A stretch of 14,649 nt of DNA from an uncultured bacterium (lineage in GTDB: Bacteria > Bacteroidota > Bacteroidia > Chitinophagales > CAIOSU01), in assembly GCA_903861055.1 (NCBI GenBank), contig CAIOSU010000164.1:1-14649 (forward strand), given 5' to 3'. A model generated the notes under the pieces. It saw nothing but the letters and a program-made list of their open reading frames with translations, was not told the DNA's origin and did no database searches. Position numbers and translations under genes: made by a program. Shown here in pieces: positions 1 to 8,995 of this stretch; the first letter of the stretch is position 1, and each line of letters begins with the position of its first letter.

Positions 1-1
1 T

Positions 2-3000
2 GCATCGCATGCCATGGGAGCCGATATTTTTTATGAATGCGTAGGCCAAGATTCATTTCGCATTACTATTAATTTTTACCGCGATTGCGATGGTATAACC
101 GCCCCAACCACCGCAAGTATCGGTATTACCAACACTTGTACCGGCACCACCACCACGGTTACAGCACCCCGTACTACCCTGATACAGCCCGAAGGTATAC
201 CCAACGGCAGTGAAGTATCGGCACTTTGTAATGCCCAAATACAAAACAGTACTTGTAATGGTGGAAGCTTGCCCGGCGTAGAACAATACCAGTACAGCTT
301 TTTGTGGGTAGCCAATGCGCAATGTAACGCATGGCGCATAGCGTTTGATTTGAACGCACGCAACGCAATCATCCAAACTTTACAAAACCCTGGCGCGGTT
401 GATTTGTATGTTGAAGCTTTCATTAACAATACCACTTTGCCCAACGGCGACCGCATTTGCAACAACTCGCCTAGGTTTACCAACCGCCCAGTGCCGTACT
501 TTTGTTTCCTTGATTCTATCTTATACAACCAAGGAACCGTTGACGTAGATGGCGACTCATTGGTATACACCCTAATTCAGCCATTGCAAGGCCCTGGCCA
601 AACTATTCCTTACGCGGCAGGATTTACCATTAACAACCCACTAACTACCAATAACACCTTCAACTTCAATAGCAATACTGGCCAAATGTTTTTTGTGCCA
701 CAACAAGCACAAGTTGGTGTTATTGCCGTACGAGTTGATGAATACAGAAATGGAGTATTGATAGGCTCAACCATGCGCGACATTCAAGTAGTAGTGCTTG
801 GGCCGCCACTTTGTAACCCTCCTTATGGGGTTATCAATGAAGATGGTATCGATTCGGCATCAGTGTCAGGCGGTGTGTTTACTGGCCCTTACGAAATTGA
901 GGCCTGCCCCGGAGACACGATTCGTTTCAGCATCAGACTCGGAGGCCAAAATATAACGCTTAGCTCTAACGCTACCCAAGCATTCCCAGGTGCAACCTTT
1001 ACCACCACCAACATAGGCACCGACTCTGTAGTGGGCCAGTTTAATTGGATAACCACTGCCGCCGATACAGGTCTAAAAAACTTTTCTATCAGTTACGGCA
1101 TCAACTCGTGCCCTATTGACCGAACAGCTTTCCAAACCATATCTATTAATGTATTGGATGGAACCGATGCAGGACCTGACCAAGTCTATTGCTCAGAAGG
1201 AGCCCCAGTTCAACTATTTGCTACCGGTGGTAACATTTTTAACTGGACGCCAATTGCTGGATTGAATGACCCAGCTATACGAAACCCACTTGCTACCCCT
1301 ACGGTAACAACCGACTTTATAGTACTGAGTGATTTAAGTGCACGATGCAAAAACCGCGATACCGTTAGAGTTACCGTGGTACCTAACTTTTTGGTAAATA
1401 TTTTGCCTGTTGACGATACTTTAAGCATCTGCCGCAACTCACTGGCTTTCTTGGATGTGGTAACCGACTCAACGTTTGGCCCTTATACCTACTCATGGAG
1501 CCCTGGTGTTGGCCTTACCGATTCAACAATACGAAATCCGGTTTCTTCGCCTATATTGCCGACCACTTATTTTGTATCAGTAACTTCCGATACTGGCTGC
1601 GTGCTTACCGATACCGTTAGGGTAAATGTAATTGGTGTGGGTCCCCAAGTAACCGTAACCCCCGAAAGTGCGCTGGTTTGCCCAGGTACTACTGTACAAC
1701 TTAACTCAAGTGTATTGGTGGTAACTTGCGGCCCATCTATATCTACTGGTAGTTGTGGGGCAGGCAACTTACCAACCCCTCGCACTTATGGCACTAGCAC
1801 TACCACCTCATCGGTTACCCCGTTTTCGGGTGGCAGCAGCGATGGCAAGTATCAAGTACTATATCGTGCCGCCGATTTAACGGCAGCTGGTTTTACTGCC
1901 GGTACCATAACCCGTATGCAACTAAATGTAGGCGCCAAAGCAAGTAATGCCGTGTTTAAAAGCATGCGCATCCGCATGGGCTGCACTACAGCTACCCAAC
2001 TTACCCGTGCCAATTGGATACCAACCACCACTGAAGTATATTCTTCGGCAAACTTCCTTACTAATTCTGGCTTGAATACCTTTGCTTTCAGTCAGTTTTA
2101 CGATTGGGACGGTGTGTCGAATTTGGTAATTGAGTTTTGTTATGGCGATGCCACCTCAACCAACGCAGGTGGTAACGACTTGTTGTTAGCAAGAAACGTG
2201 ACTTACGCCGCATCAATGAGTGCCGTAAGCACATCTTCTAATGACGGTTGCAGTTTGCTCGCCAGCGCTATACCAACCAACCAACCAGTAACCCAAGTAC
2301 CAAATATTACCCTTTTTGTATGCTCGGCCAACAACCCAACATACACTTACCAGTGGAGCCCTGCTACTGGCGTTTCAAATACCTCAATAGCCAACCCTAC
2401 AGTTGCTCCTACAGTTCCAACAATTTACACACTTACTGTAAGTGATAGCATTTGCAACGGTCAAGATTTTGCCACAATCAATATCGATACATCGTTTGTC
2501 AATGTTACACCAGATACTTCATTGTGTAATGCTGATAGCATTCCGTTGTTTGTAGATATTACAGGAGTTATAACAAACCCTTGCGGTAACAATGGAAATG
2601 GATGCGATGGTAATCTAGATACTACTGTAGTAGGCACTGGCAATTTGAGCAATACCTCTACAGGCTACCCAGCACCATACGGAAACAACTACGAAAGCGT
2701 GCGCCAGCAATATCTTTACCGCGCGTCCGATTTACTGGCAGCGGGCGTTACACCAGGCAGGCTGACAGGTTTAGGTTTCAATATTTTGAACAGGCTTGGT
2801 TCTCCCAATTACCGCAACTTTAGTATCAAAATAAAATGTACTGGCACTGCTGCCCTTACCCAAGGAGTACCCGAAGGTGGAACCTTTGTAGAGGTGTTTA
2901 ATCCTAAAAACATTTCACTTCCGGCCAATGGATGGACTTTCCATGATTTTGATAACGATTTTGACTGGGATGGAACAACCAACCTGTTGATTGAGGTTTG

Positions 3001-5587
3001 TTTTAATAACGATACCGACCCTACCCAAACTACCAATATTACTGCTAACTCATTAATAACCAGCACCAATGCAGGTTATGTAGCATCTACTTGGTATCCT
3101 ATCGACAACCAAGATGCTTGCTCGGGTGCAATTGGCTTGCCCAATACCTTAGGTGCAAGCAACAACAGGCCTAACATACGCCTATATACTTGCGATGCGG
3201 CACCACCGTTTACAGTAAGTTGGAACCCTGCAAACACCCTTACCGATGCCAGCAGCCGCAATCCTGTAGCTTTCCCAAGTGTAACTACTACCTATACCGC
3301 TACTGTAACCACAAACAACGGTTGTGTAAAAACCGGCTCGGTAACAATAACGGTGGGCACCTTGCCATATACTACTACGCCTGATACTACTATCTGCAAT
3401 GGTGGCTCGGCACAATTAAGGGTGTTTGGTAGCAATGGATATACCTACAACTGGACAACAGGTACGCAATCGCTTAGCTGCACCACTTGCGCCAACCCTG
3501 TGGCCACGCCCGATACTACTACTACCTATTATGTATCGATAAGCGATGGTAACTGTACCCTAACCGATAGCATTGTAGTTACAGTATTTAACCTTGATGG
3601 CAATGTAATACTTGACCCAGGAAGCTTGTGCGTGTTCGATTCAACATTGTTGTTGGCTGCCGGAGGTTATGACGGTTACTTGTGGAGCAACAACGATACC
3701 ACCGCAACTACTTGGATTTTTGCTGCAGGAACTTATACCCTTACCATAACCGATGCGAGCGGATGCACTGCAGTAGATACTATTGATATAAACGTAGCCG
3801 CCGAGCCGTATGTAAACCTTGGCAATGACACCAGTATTTGTGTTGGAGACAGTGTGGTATTGAGCGTTAGCAGCAACTACACTACCTATACCTGGAACAT
3901 ACTAACCCAAGTAGATACCGGTTATACCGTGCTAACTACTGGAAGTTATGAAGTAACGGTAGTTGATGCCAACGGCTGTGTAAGCAACGATAGCATCAGT
4001 GTATTTGTAAATACCGTTCCGATAGTTAACCTAGGAAATGACACTGCCATTTGCGAAAACGAGCCACTTATACTATCTGTAAGCTTGCAGCCAGGCTATA
4101 GCTATGTTTGGCAAGATGGCACTACAGGCCCTGTATATTCAGTAGATAGCACAGGTACCTATTATGTTACGGTTTCGGGTGGGTTGAACTGCTTTGCAAG
4201 CGACACTATAAACGTAGTAGTAAACCCAGCGCCAGATGTTGATTTGGGCCCAGATGTACAAAGCTGTGTAGGCCAGGTAGAAATACTGCGTGCCGGTCAA
4301 GGTTTTGCTACTTATTTGTGGAATACCAATTCGACCATTGATAGCCTAGTGGTAACCCAAACAGGTGTATACAGTGTAACCGTAGCTGATGCGATTGGTT
4401 GCAGAGATATAGATAGCATTGAAGTTACCTTCTTTAACCCTATAGTAACATTAAACGACACTACCTTGTGTGAGGGATCGACCGTAACGCTGGATGCAGG
4501 CCAATTTTCGGAATACAGCTGGAACAATGGCGATACAACGCGTACCATTACCGTTGATACTAGCGGCACGTATACCGTAACCGTTACCAATACGTTTGGT
4601 TGCACTGCAACTGGTTCGTCAGACGTAACTATTGTGCCTGCGCCAACTCCAAGCATTACTGCTAGTGCCGATACTATTTGCCCTGGTGGCTCTCCTGCCA
4701 TACTTGATGCTGGAGCAGGTTACTCTAGCTATAATTGGTCTACATCGGCCGTTAGCCAAACCATCAGCGTTGCTGCTGAAGGAACATTCACTGTTACAGT
4801 GACCAATACACTAGGTTGTTCGGCTACCGCTTCTTATGTAATATACAACTTCGCATCTGCTGCCCTGACGCTTGATGATTTGGTACTTTGCCCTGGCGAT
4901 ACTTTGAGCTATAGCACCTCTGGCACTTATATCAGCTATCAGTGGAGCAATGGCTCAACCACCGCAAACACTACCTTTACCGAAACGGGTGTTTACTACC
5001 TAACCGTTACCAACGCACAAGGTTGCGTAGCAACGGATAGCTTAATAGTTAGCGACGGTGGTTTTACAGCCTCGGCCTTTGTTGATCCTACCCAAGTAGA
5101 TGCGGGTGAATCGGCAGCACTTAGCGTGGATGTACTAGGCGGAACTGGCAATTACAGCTACAACTGGAGCCCATCAACATATCTTGATGGAATTACCTTG
5201 GCCAACCCGGTATCAACCCCAGACTCAACCATTACATACTTGGTATTGGTAACCGACGACTCAACCGGCTGTACCGCGAGCGATACCGTAACCATAACCG
5301 TTTTTGACGGAGCACGTTTTGCGTTTACGGATGCATTCTCTCCCAATGGAGACGGTGCTAACGATACCTATTTCCCGCTTACATACGGCAATGCGGCTGT
5401 TACTACCTTCCGTATTTACAACCGTTGGGGCGAGTTGGTATTTGACGAACTAACTCCTTGGAATGGCCAATTGGATGGTGTAAACCAACCAATGGGCACC
5501 TACGTGTACTATGCAGTAATTGAAATAACCGCTGCTGATGGTGTTACAACCGAAACAGTTCAAGGCTCATTTACCCTATTAAGATAA
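2..5587 (+). CDS. Giant T9SS-exported multi-repeat surface protein with gliding-motility-type C-terminal domain (5' partial)
   Basis: Predicted cell-surface adhesin or filament exported by the type IX secretion system. The frame is open to the window edge, and the residues before the first ATG at position 14 read ASHA, as at the end of a signal peptide in this family. The true start is therefore upstream and the ATG at 14 is probably internal. Domains in order: a family N-terminal domain (to about 810) with the motifs DGDSLVYTL and EYRNG..IGS..RDIQ; a Cys-containing beta domain (about 811-1160); about 13 Ig/PKD-like repeats (about 1161-5311); and a CHU_C domain (5312-5584). Most repeats carry a TxC near the start, a central W, and a T.TY.v.v or GtYtVTV strand, often followed by GC. 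Two repeats are each split by a roughly 200-residue inserted module. There is no enzymatic motif. It is the first gene of an apparent operon with a PorP/SprF protein and an OmpA protein. The family assignment is secure; the adhesin role is inferred. Confidence 0.93.
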   Translation, partial: ASHAMGADIFYECVGQDSFRITINFYRDCDGITAPTTASIGITNTCTGTTTTVTAPRTTLIQPEGIPNGSEVSALCNAQIQNSTCNGGSLPGVEQYQYSFLWVANAQCNAWRIAFDLNARNAIIQTLQNPGAVDLYVEAFINNTTLPNGDRICNNSPRFTNRPVPYFCFLDSILYNQGTVDVDGDSLVYTLIQPLQGPGQTIPYAAGFTINNPLTTNNTFNFNSNTGQMFFVPQQAQVGVIAVRVDEYRNGVLIGSTMRDIQVVVLGPPLCNPPYGVINEDGIDSASVSGGVFTGPYEIEACPGDTIRFSIRLGGQNITLSSNATQAFPGATFTTTNIGTDSVVGQFNWITTAADTGLKNFSISYGINSCPIDRTAFQTISINVLDGTDAGPDQVYCSEGAPVQLFATGGNIFNWTPIAGLNDPAIRNPLATPTVTTDFIVLSDLSARCKNRDTVRVTVVPNFLVNILPVDDTLSICRNSLAFLDVVTDSTFGPYTYSWSPGVGLTDSTIRNPVSSPILPTTYFVSVTSDTGCVLTDTVRVNVIGVGPQVTVTPESALVCPGTTVQLNSSVLVVTCGPSISTGSCGAGNLPTPRTYGTSTTTSSVTPFSGGSSDGKYQVLYRAADLTAAGFTAGTITRMQLNVGAKASNAVFKSMRIRMGCTTATQLTRANWIPTTTEVYSSANFLTNSGLNTFAFSQFYDWDGVSNLVIEFCYGDATSTNAGGNDLLLARNVTYAASMSAVSTSSNDGCSLLASAIPTNQPVTQVPNITLFVCSANNPTYTYQWSPATGVSNTSIANPTVAPTVPTIYTLTVSDSICNGQDFATINIDTSFVNVTPDTSLCNADSIPLFVDITGVITNPCGNNGNGCDGNLDTTVVGTGNLSNTSTGYPAPYGNNYESVRQQYLYRASDLLAAGVTPGRLTGLGFNILNRLGSPNYRNFSIKIKCTGTAALTQGVPEGGTFVEVFNPKNISLPANGWTFHDFDNDFDWDGTTNLLIEVCFNNDTDPTQTTNITANSLITSTNAGYVASTWYPIDNQDACSGAIGLPNTLGASNNRPNIRLYTCDAAPPFTVSWNPANTLTDASSRNPVAFPSVTTTYTATVTTNNGCVKTGSVTITVGTLPYTTTPDTTICNGGSAQLRVFGSNGYTYNWTTGTQSLSCTTCANPVATPDTTTTYYVSISDGNCTLTDSIVVTVFNLDGNVILDPGSLCVFDSTLLLAAGGYDGYLWSNNDTTATTWIFAAGTYTLTITDASGCTAVDTIDINVAAEPYVNLGNDTSICVGDSVVLSVSSNYTTYTWNILTQVDTGYTVLTTGSYEVTVVDANGCVSNDSISVFVNTVPIVNLGNDTAICENEPLILSVSLQPGYSYVWQDGTTGPVYSVDSTGTYYVTVSGGLNCFASDTINVVVNPAPDVDLGPDVQSCVGQVEILRAGQGFATYLWNTNSTIDSLVVTQTGVYSVTVADAIGCRDIDSIEVTFFNPIVTLNDTTLCEGSTVTLDAGQFSEYSWNNGDTTRTITVDTSGTYTVTVTNTFGCTATGSSDVTIVPAPTPSITASADTICPGGSPAILDAGAGYSSYNWSTSAVSQTISVAAEGTFTVTVTNTLGCSATASYVIYNFASAALTLDDLVLCPGDTLSYSTSGTYISYQWSNGSTTANTTFTETGVYYLTVTNAQGCVATDSLIVSDGGFTASAFVDPTQVDAGESAALSVDVLGGTGNYSYNWSPSTYLDGITLANPVSTPDSTITYLVLVTDDSTGCTASDTVTITVFDGARFAFTDAFSPNGDGANDTYFPLTYGNAAVTTFRIYNRWGELVFDELTPWNGQLDGVNQPMGTYVYYAVIEITAADGVTTETVQGSFTLLR
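1727..2323 (+). repeat. Inserted module copy 1 within the adhesin
   Basis: A stretch of about 199 codons beginning and ending with Cys, placed between the first strands of one Ig/PKD-like repeat (TVQLNSS) and its remaining strands (YTYQWSP). It contains QVLYRAADLTAAGFTAGTIT, then RMRIRMGCT and FYDWDGVSNLVIEFCYG. It aligns block by block with copy 2 further downstream. It looks like a domain nested in a loop of the host repeat. The function is unknown; Bacteroidota surface proteins often carry segments like this, but I cannot name a domain family with certainty. Confidence 0.75.
2582..3193 (+). repeat. Inserted module copy 2 within the adhesin
   Basis: A stretch of about 204 codons, again bounded by Cys, inserted at the equivalent place in the next Ig/PKD-like repeat (between SIPLFVDITG and PPFTVSWNP). 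The matching blocks are QYLYRASDLLAAGVTPGRLT, FSIKIKCTGTAAL, FDWDGTTNLLIEVCFNN and NIRLYTC. Copy 1 ends ITLFVCS, so both the boundaries and the internal order are conserved. The copies are clearly diverged, so the duplication is not recent. Confidence 0.75.
3593..5059 (+). repeat. Seven tandem ~70-residue Ig/PKD-like repeats in the adhesin
   Basis: Seven consecutive repeats of about 70 codons. Each carries a Cys early (patterns such as DTSIC.GDSVVLS, DTTLCEGSTVTLDAG, DTICPGGSPAILDAG), a central YxW, a TGxYxVTV strand and a closing GC. They form a distinct subtype from the earlier repeats, which instead carry NPxATPxxTTxY. Each repeat probably has one disulphide between its two Cys residues, which is an inference. 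The array is a stalk-like extension of the surface protein. Confidence 0.8.
5312..5584 (+). other. CHU_C / gliding motility-associated C-terminal (type B T9SS sorting) domain
   Basis: The C-terminal 91 residues of the giant protein carry the hallmark order FSPNGDGANDTY, then FRIYNRWGELVF, then WNGQLDGVNQPMGTYVYY, and end a few residues before the stop. This is the conserved sorting domain that sends proteins through the type IX secretion system. In the well-studied SprB case, export of a type B cargo depends on a PorP/SprF-family protein, and one is encoded immediately downstream here. Confidence 0.95.
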
Positions 5588-5615
5588 TCAATACAGTAAA
5601 CTGAAACTACAACAG

Positions 5616-6665
5616 ATGAATTGCTTGACTCGTATGAAAGTAATCAGTGCAATATTGATAGTGTTTGCCATTGTGTTGTTGCCAACTAAAGCATCAGCCC
5701 AAGACATACATTTTTCTCAATTTTATGCTTCACCACTAACCCTTAACCCTGCACTAACTGGCAAGGTAAACGGCAACTATCGGGTGGCCGGAATTTTCCG
5801 CAGCCAGTGGGGTGGCATACCCAATGGCAGCGGGCCAACTTTTGGTACCCCTTCAGCATCTTTTGATATGCCGTTTTTTGTAGGCAAAAAGAAGAAAGAT
5901 GCCGTAGGTGTAGGTGTCGCGTTTGTAAACGATTACAGCAACGGTAAACTATACAAACTTACCCGTGGCATTTTATCGGTATCGTACATTAAGAGTTTGG
6001 GTAGCAATGGCAAACACCAGTTGTCATTAGGCTTTCAAGGCGGCATACAACAAAACAAAGGCGGCATGTTCCGTTTCTCTGACCAGTTTACCGATGCGGT
6101 ATACCAAAACGGTTCAAGTAGTGTTGATGCATCACTAAACGACCAGTCAAAAATAATTCCTGATTTTAATGCTGGTTTGTTTTACAATGGCGCCCTAACC
6201 CAGAAACTGACCTACTATGCCGGTTTCAGTATGTTCCACTTGTTTGAGCCTAAAGAGCAGTTTGGCACAGGCAATACCAGCGTTTTGCCGCGCAGGTATG
6301 TGGTACACACTGGTTTGGAGTGGGACATTTCTAATAAGTTCACTTTATACCCTGGTTTAATTTATATGAACCAAGCCAAAAACCAAGAGCTAAACTTCGG
6401 TACCAATATCGGGTTTCATCTTAAAAATACCCCCGACAAACGCACCACATTGTACGCTGGAGCTTGGTATCGCAACAAAGATGCGTTTATTGCCATGTTA
6501 GGCATGGAAATGTACCGAATCCGCGTGGGACTAAGCTATGACGTTACAACATCAACCCTAAAAAACCCAAATACTAGAGGTTCCTTCGAAATTTCATTAA
6601 TTTATGTCGGCCGCTTTTTAAGTATAGGTGATAAAAATGTATTTTTGTTCTGTCCAAGATTCTAA
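5616..6665 (+). CDS. PorP/SprF family type IX secretion system outer-membrane protein
   Basis: A 349-residue predicted outer-membrane beta-barrel of the PorP/SprF family. Its N-terminal signature is DIHFSQFYASPLTLNPALTG followed by YRVAGIFRSQWG, directly after a signal peptide ending in KASAQ. The rest is rich in alternating aromatic/polar strands such as LTYYAGFSMFHLF, RRYVVHTGLEWDI and TLYAGAWYR, as expected for a barrel. The start at 5616 adds six residues before a second ATG at 5634. Starting at 5634 gives a more classical signal peptide (MKVISAILIVFAIVLLP), so the second ATG may be the real start. The gene lies 28 nt after the giant CHU_C protein and 36 nt before the OmpA gene, so co-transcription is likely. 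SprF supports secretion of the SprB adhesin in Flavobacterium; by analogy this protein is probably the dedicated partner of the upstream adhesin. Confidence 0.92.
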   Translation: MNCLTRMKVISAILIVFAIVLLPTKASAQDIHFSQFYASPLTLNPALTGKVNGNYRVAGIFRSQWGGIPNGSGPTFGTPSASFDMPFFVGKKKKDAVGVGVAFVNDYSNGKLYKLTRGILSVSYIKSLGSNGKHQLSLGFQGGIQQNKGGMFRFSDQFTDAVYQNGSSSVDASLNDQSKIIPDFNAGLFYNGALTQKLTYYAGFSMFHLFEPKEQFGTGNTSVLPRRYVVHTGLEWDISNKFTLYPGLIYMNQAKNQELNFGTNIGFHLKNTPDKRTTLYAGAWYRNKDAFIAMLGMEMYRIRVGLSYDVTTSTLKNPNTRGSFEISLIYVGRFLSIGDKNVFLFCPRF

Positions 6666-6701
6666 CTAACACAATTACCTCATAATCCGAAAACCACTTA
6701 A

Positions 6702-8873
6702 ATGAAGAATACTGTTATTTTGGCTATCGCAGCGCTACTTATGCTACCCCTATTTTCGATAGCGCAGGCACAGGATACCAGTAGCAATAGCTACATGGAT
6801 GATTACCGTTCTGACAAGCTCAAGAACCTAGGTTACAAGAAAAAAGTAAAGATTGCCAACAACCTTTACGCCCAAGGAAGCTACATCAATGCATTGATGT
6901 ACTATGAAGAGGCTTATGCAGTGAAACCAGACAATGCCTGTTTGGCTTCTCGATTGGCAAAACTGAACTACTTGGTACGCGATTATAATAAAGCTGAAAC
7001 TTACTACCAAAAGTTTTACGACCTTGATCCGGTAAAATATTCAAAGGCTAAATACATGATGGCCTTGATGCAAAAGTATAATGGCAAGTATGCTGATGCT
7101 AAAACCAATTTTGATGGTTTTATTGCAGAATACAACGATGCTGATGGCGACAAAGCTGAATTTCAAAAAATTGTTAAGCGCCAAGTAGAAGGTTGTGACT
7201 TAGGTATTAAAACCACCAGCGACCCAGAGCGAGTAATAGTTGATTTGCTTGATAAGCAAGTAAATAACCCGTTTAGCGACTTCGCCCCTATTGCTATTAC
7301 TAAAGATGAGTTGGTATACTCTTCGTTGCGCTCTGAAAAGGCAATTTTCTTGCCATTGGAAGGCGAAGAGCAAGCAGATAGCGTAGTATTGCCATATGCA
7401 AAAGTATATACCACCAAACGTAATGGTGATACTTGGTTGGATTCTAAACTTTTCCCTGGCCCAATCAACAGCGATCAATACCACGTAGGCAACGGTGCTT
7501 TCTCGAAAGATGGAAAACATTTTTACTTTACACAGTGTGTAGTAGGCGAAGCGTTGAAAATGGAATGTGTTATTTACGTAAGCGAGAAAAACGGAGATAG
7601 CTGGAAAGAACCGGTTAAACTTGATGTAAATGCTGAAGGTTCGAATAATACTCACCCGAGTGTTGGTGTGATGAAAGACGGAAAAGAGTACCTATTCTTT
7701 ACCTCAACTCGCACTGAAGGTGGCGAAGACAAAAAATCTAAGAAAGACAAATTAGACGCTCCTACTTATAGCGATTTGTACTATGCTGAAATTACTGGCC
7801 CTGCAAAAACTGGCCCAGCAAAAAACCTTGGTAACAAAATTAACACAGCATTTAACGAGGCTACTCCTTTTTACGACAATAACACCCATACTTTGTACTT
7901 TAGCTCTGAAGGCTATGTTAACATTGGCGGATACGATATTTACAGCGTTACACACAATGGCACAGATTGGGATACCGTAACCAACTTATTGGCTCCTATC
8001 AACTCAAGCGTTGATGACTTGTATTTCAACCTATCATCTGACGGCAGAAACGGCTTTTTGGTATCAAACCGCCCAGGTGGATACGGATTGAAAAGCGCTA
8101 CTTGTTGCGACGATATCTATGGTTTCCGTATTGTGAAAGAAGTTAACATCCGTATTTTGGTTGCTGAAAGGAGAACTCCTGAAACACCACTTGCAGGTGC
8201 TGACGTAAGCGTTGTAAAAGGTAAGGATGGCAACAACACACCTGTAGGTAACTTTACCACTACCGAAGGTGAGGCTGTATTGTTTGCTTTGCAACCGGAT
8301 GAAGTTTACACTTTAAACGCTACTAAAACCGGCTACTGGGGCAACGACACCATTTTGGATGCCAATGCACTAGCTGAACTATACGGTGGCAAAGACACTT
8401 TGGATTTGGTTATCTTGATCGATGAAATTGCCCGTCAAAAAATCAAGCTAAAACGCGTTTACTACGATTTCGACAAGTACAACTTGACCAAGCAGTACAA
8501 AGTTGCTTTGGATTCTATCCAGAAACTTATGGCTGACAATCCAACATGGACTATCGAAATCTACGGTCACACCGATAGCATTGGTTCTGATGCCTACAAC
8601 ATGGTACTAGCAAAACGTCGTGCACAAACTTGCGCCGACTACCTAGCATCTAAAGGCATCGACATTGCCCGTATCAGCCTAATGGCTATGGGCCGTCAGT
8701 ACCCACAAGCACCTAACAAAACCGAAACTGGTGCTGATAACCCTAAAGGTCGTGCTAAAAACCGTCGTGCTGAATTCAAAGTCAATACGAACGACAACTT
8801 GAAACAAGTTGAGATTGAATACACCGATAATGGCCCTTACGTGAAGTACATCGACAACACTGAGCAAAAATAA
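6702..8873 (+). CDS. PorE-like OmpA family protein with TPR, PD40 propeller and carboxypeptidase-regulatory-like domain
   Basis: A 723-residue predicted exported protein. Order of parts: signal peptide (residues 1 to about 23, ending AQAQ); TPR-like helices (about 40-150, with YAQGSYINALMYYEEAYAVKPDN); a PD40/WD40-like beta-propeller (about 176-476, with blades such as SKDGKHFYFT, LYFSSEG..NIGGYDIYSV and FLVSNRPGG, closing with CCDDIYGF); a carboxypeptidase-regulatory-like beta domain (about 480-573); and an OmpA C-terminal peptidoglycan-binding domain (about 584-705, with YYDFDKYNL, GHTDSIGSDAYN, LAKRRAQ and NRRAEFKV). This is the architecture of PorE of Porphyromonas, a T9SS component. No lipobox Cys follows the signal peptide. 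Its place after the adhesin and the PorP/SprF gene suggests that it anchors that complex to peptidoglycan. The domain calls are secure; the role is inferred. Confidence 0.9.
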   Translation: MKNTVILAIAALLMLPLFSIAQAQDTSSNSYMDDYRSDKLKNLGYKKKVKIANNLYAQGSYINALMYYEEAYAVKPDNACLASRLAKLNYLVRDYNKAETYYQKFYDLDPVKYSKAKYMMALMQKYNGKYADAKTNFDGFIAEYNDADGDKAEFQKIVKRQVEGCDLGIKTTSDPERVIVDLLDKQVNNPFSDFAPIAITKDELVYSSLRSEKAIFLPLEGEEQADSVVLPYAKVYTTKRNGDTWLDSKLFPGPINSDQYHVGNGAFSKDGKHFYFTQCVVGEALKMECVIYVSEKNGDSWKEPVKLDVNAEGSNNTHPSVGVMKDGKEYLFFTSTRTEGGEDKKSKKDKLDAPTYSDLYYAEITGPAKTGPAKNLGNKINTAFNEATPFYDNNTHTLYFSSEGYVNIGGYDIYSVTHNGTDWDTVTNLLAPINSSVDDLYFNLSSDGRNGFLVSNRPGGYGLKSATCCDDIYGFRIVKEVNIRILVAERRTPETPLAGADVSVVKGKDGNNTPVGNFTTTEGEAVLFALQPDEVYTLNATKTGYWGNDTILDANALAELYGGKDTLDLVILIDEIARQKIKLKRVYYDFDKYNLTKQYKVALDSIQKLMADNPTWTIEIYGHTDSIGSDAYNMVLAKRRAQTCADYLASKGIDIARISLMAMGRQYPQAPNKTETGADNPKGRAKNRRAEFKVNTNDNLKQVEIEYTDNGPYVKYIDNTEQK

Positions 8874-8898
8874 TTCGGTAATACAAAGCATTGAATTA

Positions 8899-8930
8899 AA
8901 GAAAGAAGGTTGGTTTCAACCTTCTTTCTT
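8899..8930 (+). terminator. Strong hairpin terminator after the T9SS operon
   Basis: A perfect 14-bp stem (8899-8912 with 8917-8930) closed by the four-base loop GTTT lies 26 nt after the OmpA stop codon. The right arm is T-rich and runs into a T-rich tract, while the left arm is A-rich. This fits an intrinsic terminator that ends the three-gene transcript, and possibly works in both directions. Confidence 0.85.
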
Positions 8931-8995
8931 ATTTTACACCCTACCGAAACTGTGGTACAGTTTTGGATTGTGAAGGTACCGATATGGACAACGCT

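Noticed and set aside
4312..4701. A 129-codon open frame on the minus strand inside the adhesin gene.
   Set aside because: It is antisense to tandem repeats whose Thr/Val-rich codons leave the opposite strand open. The + strand frame is clearly the coding one.
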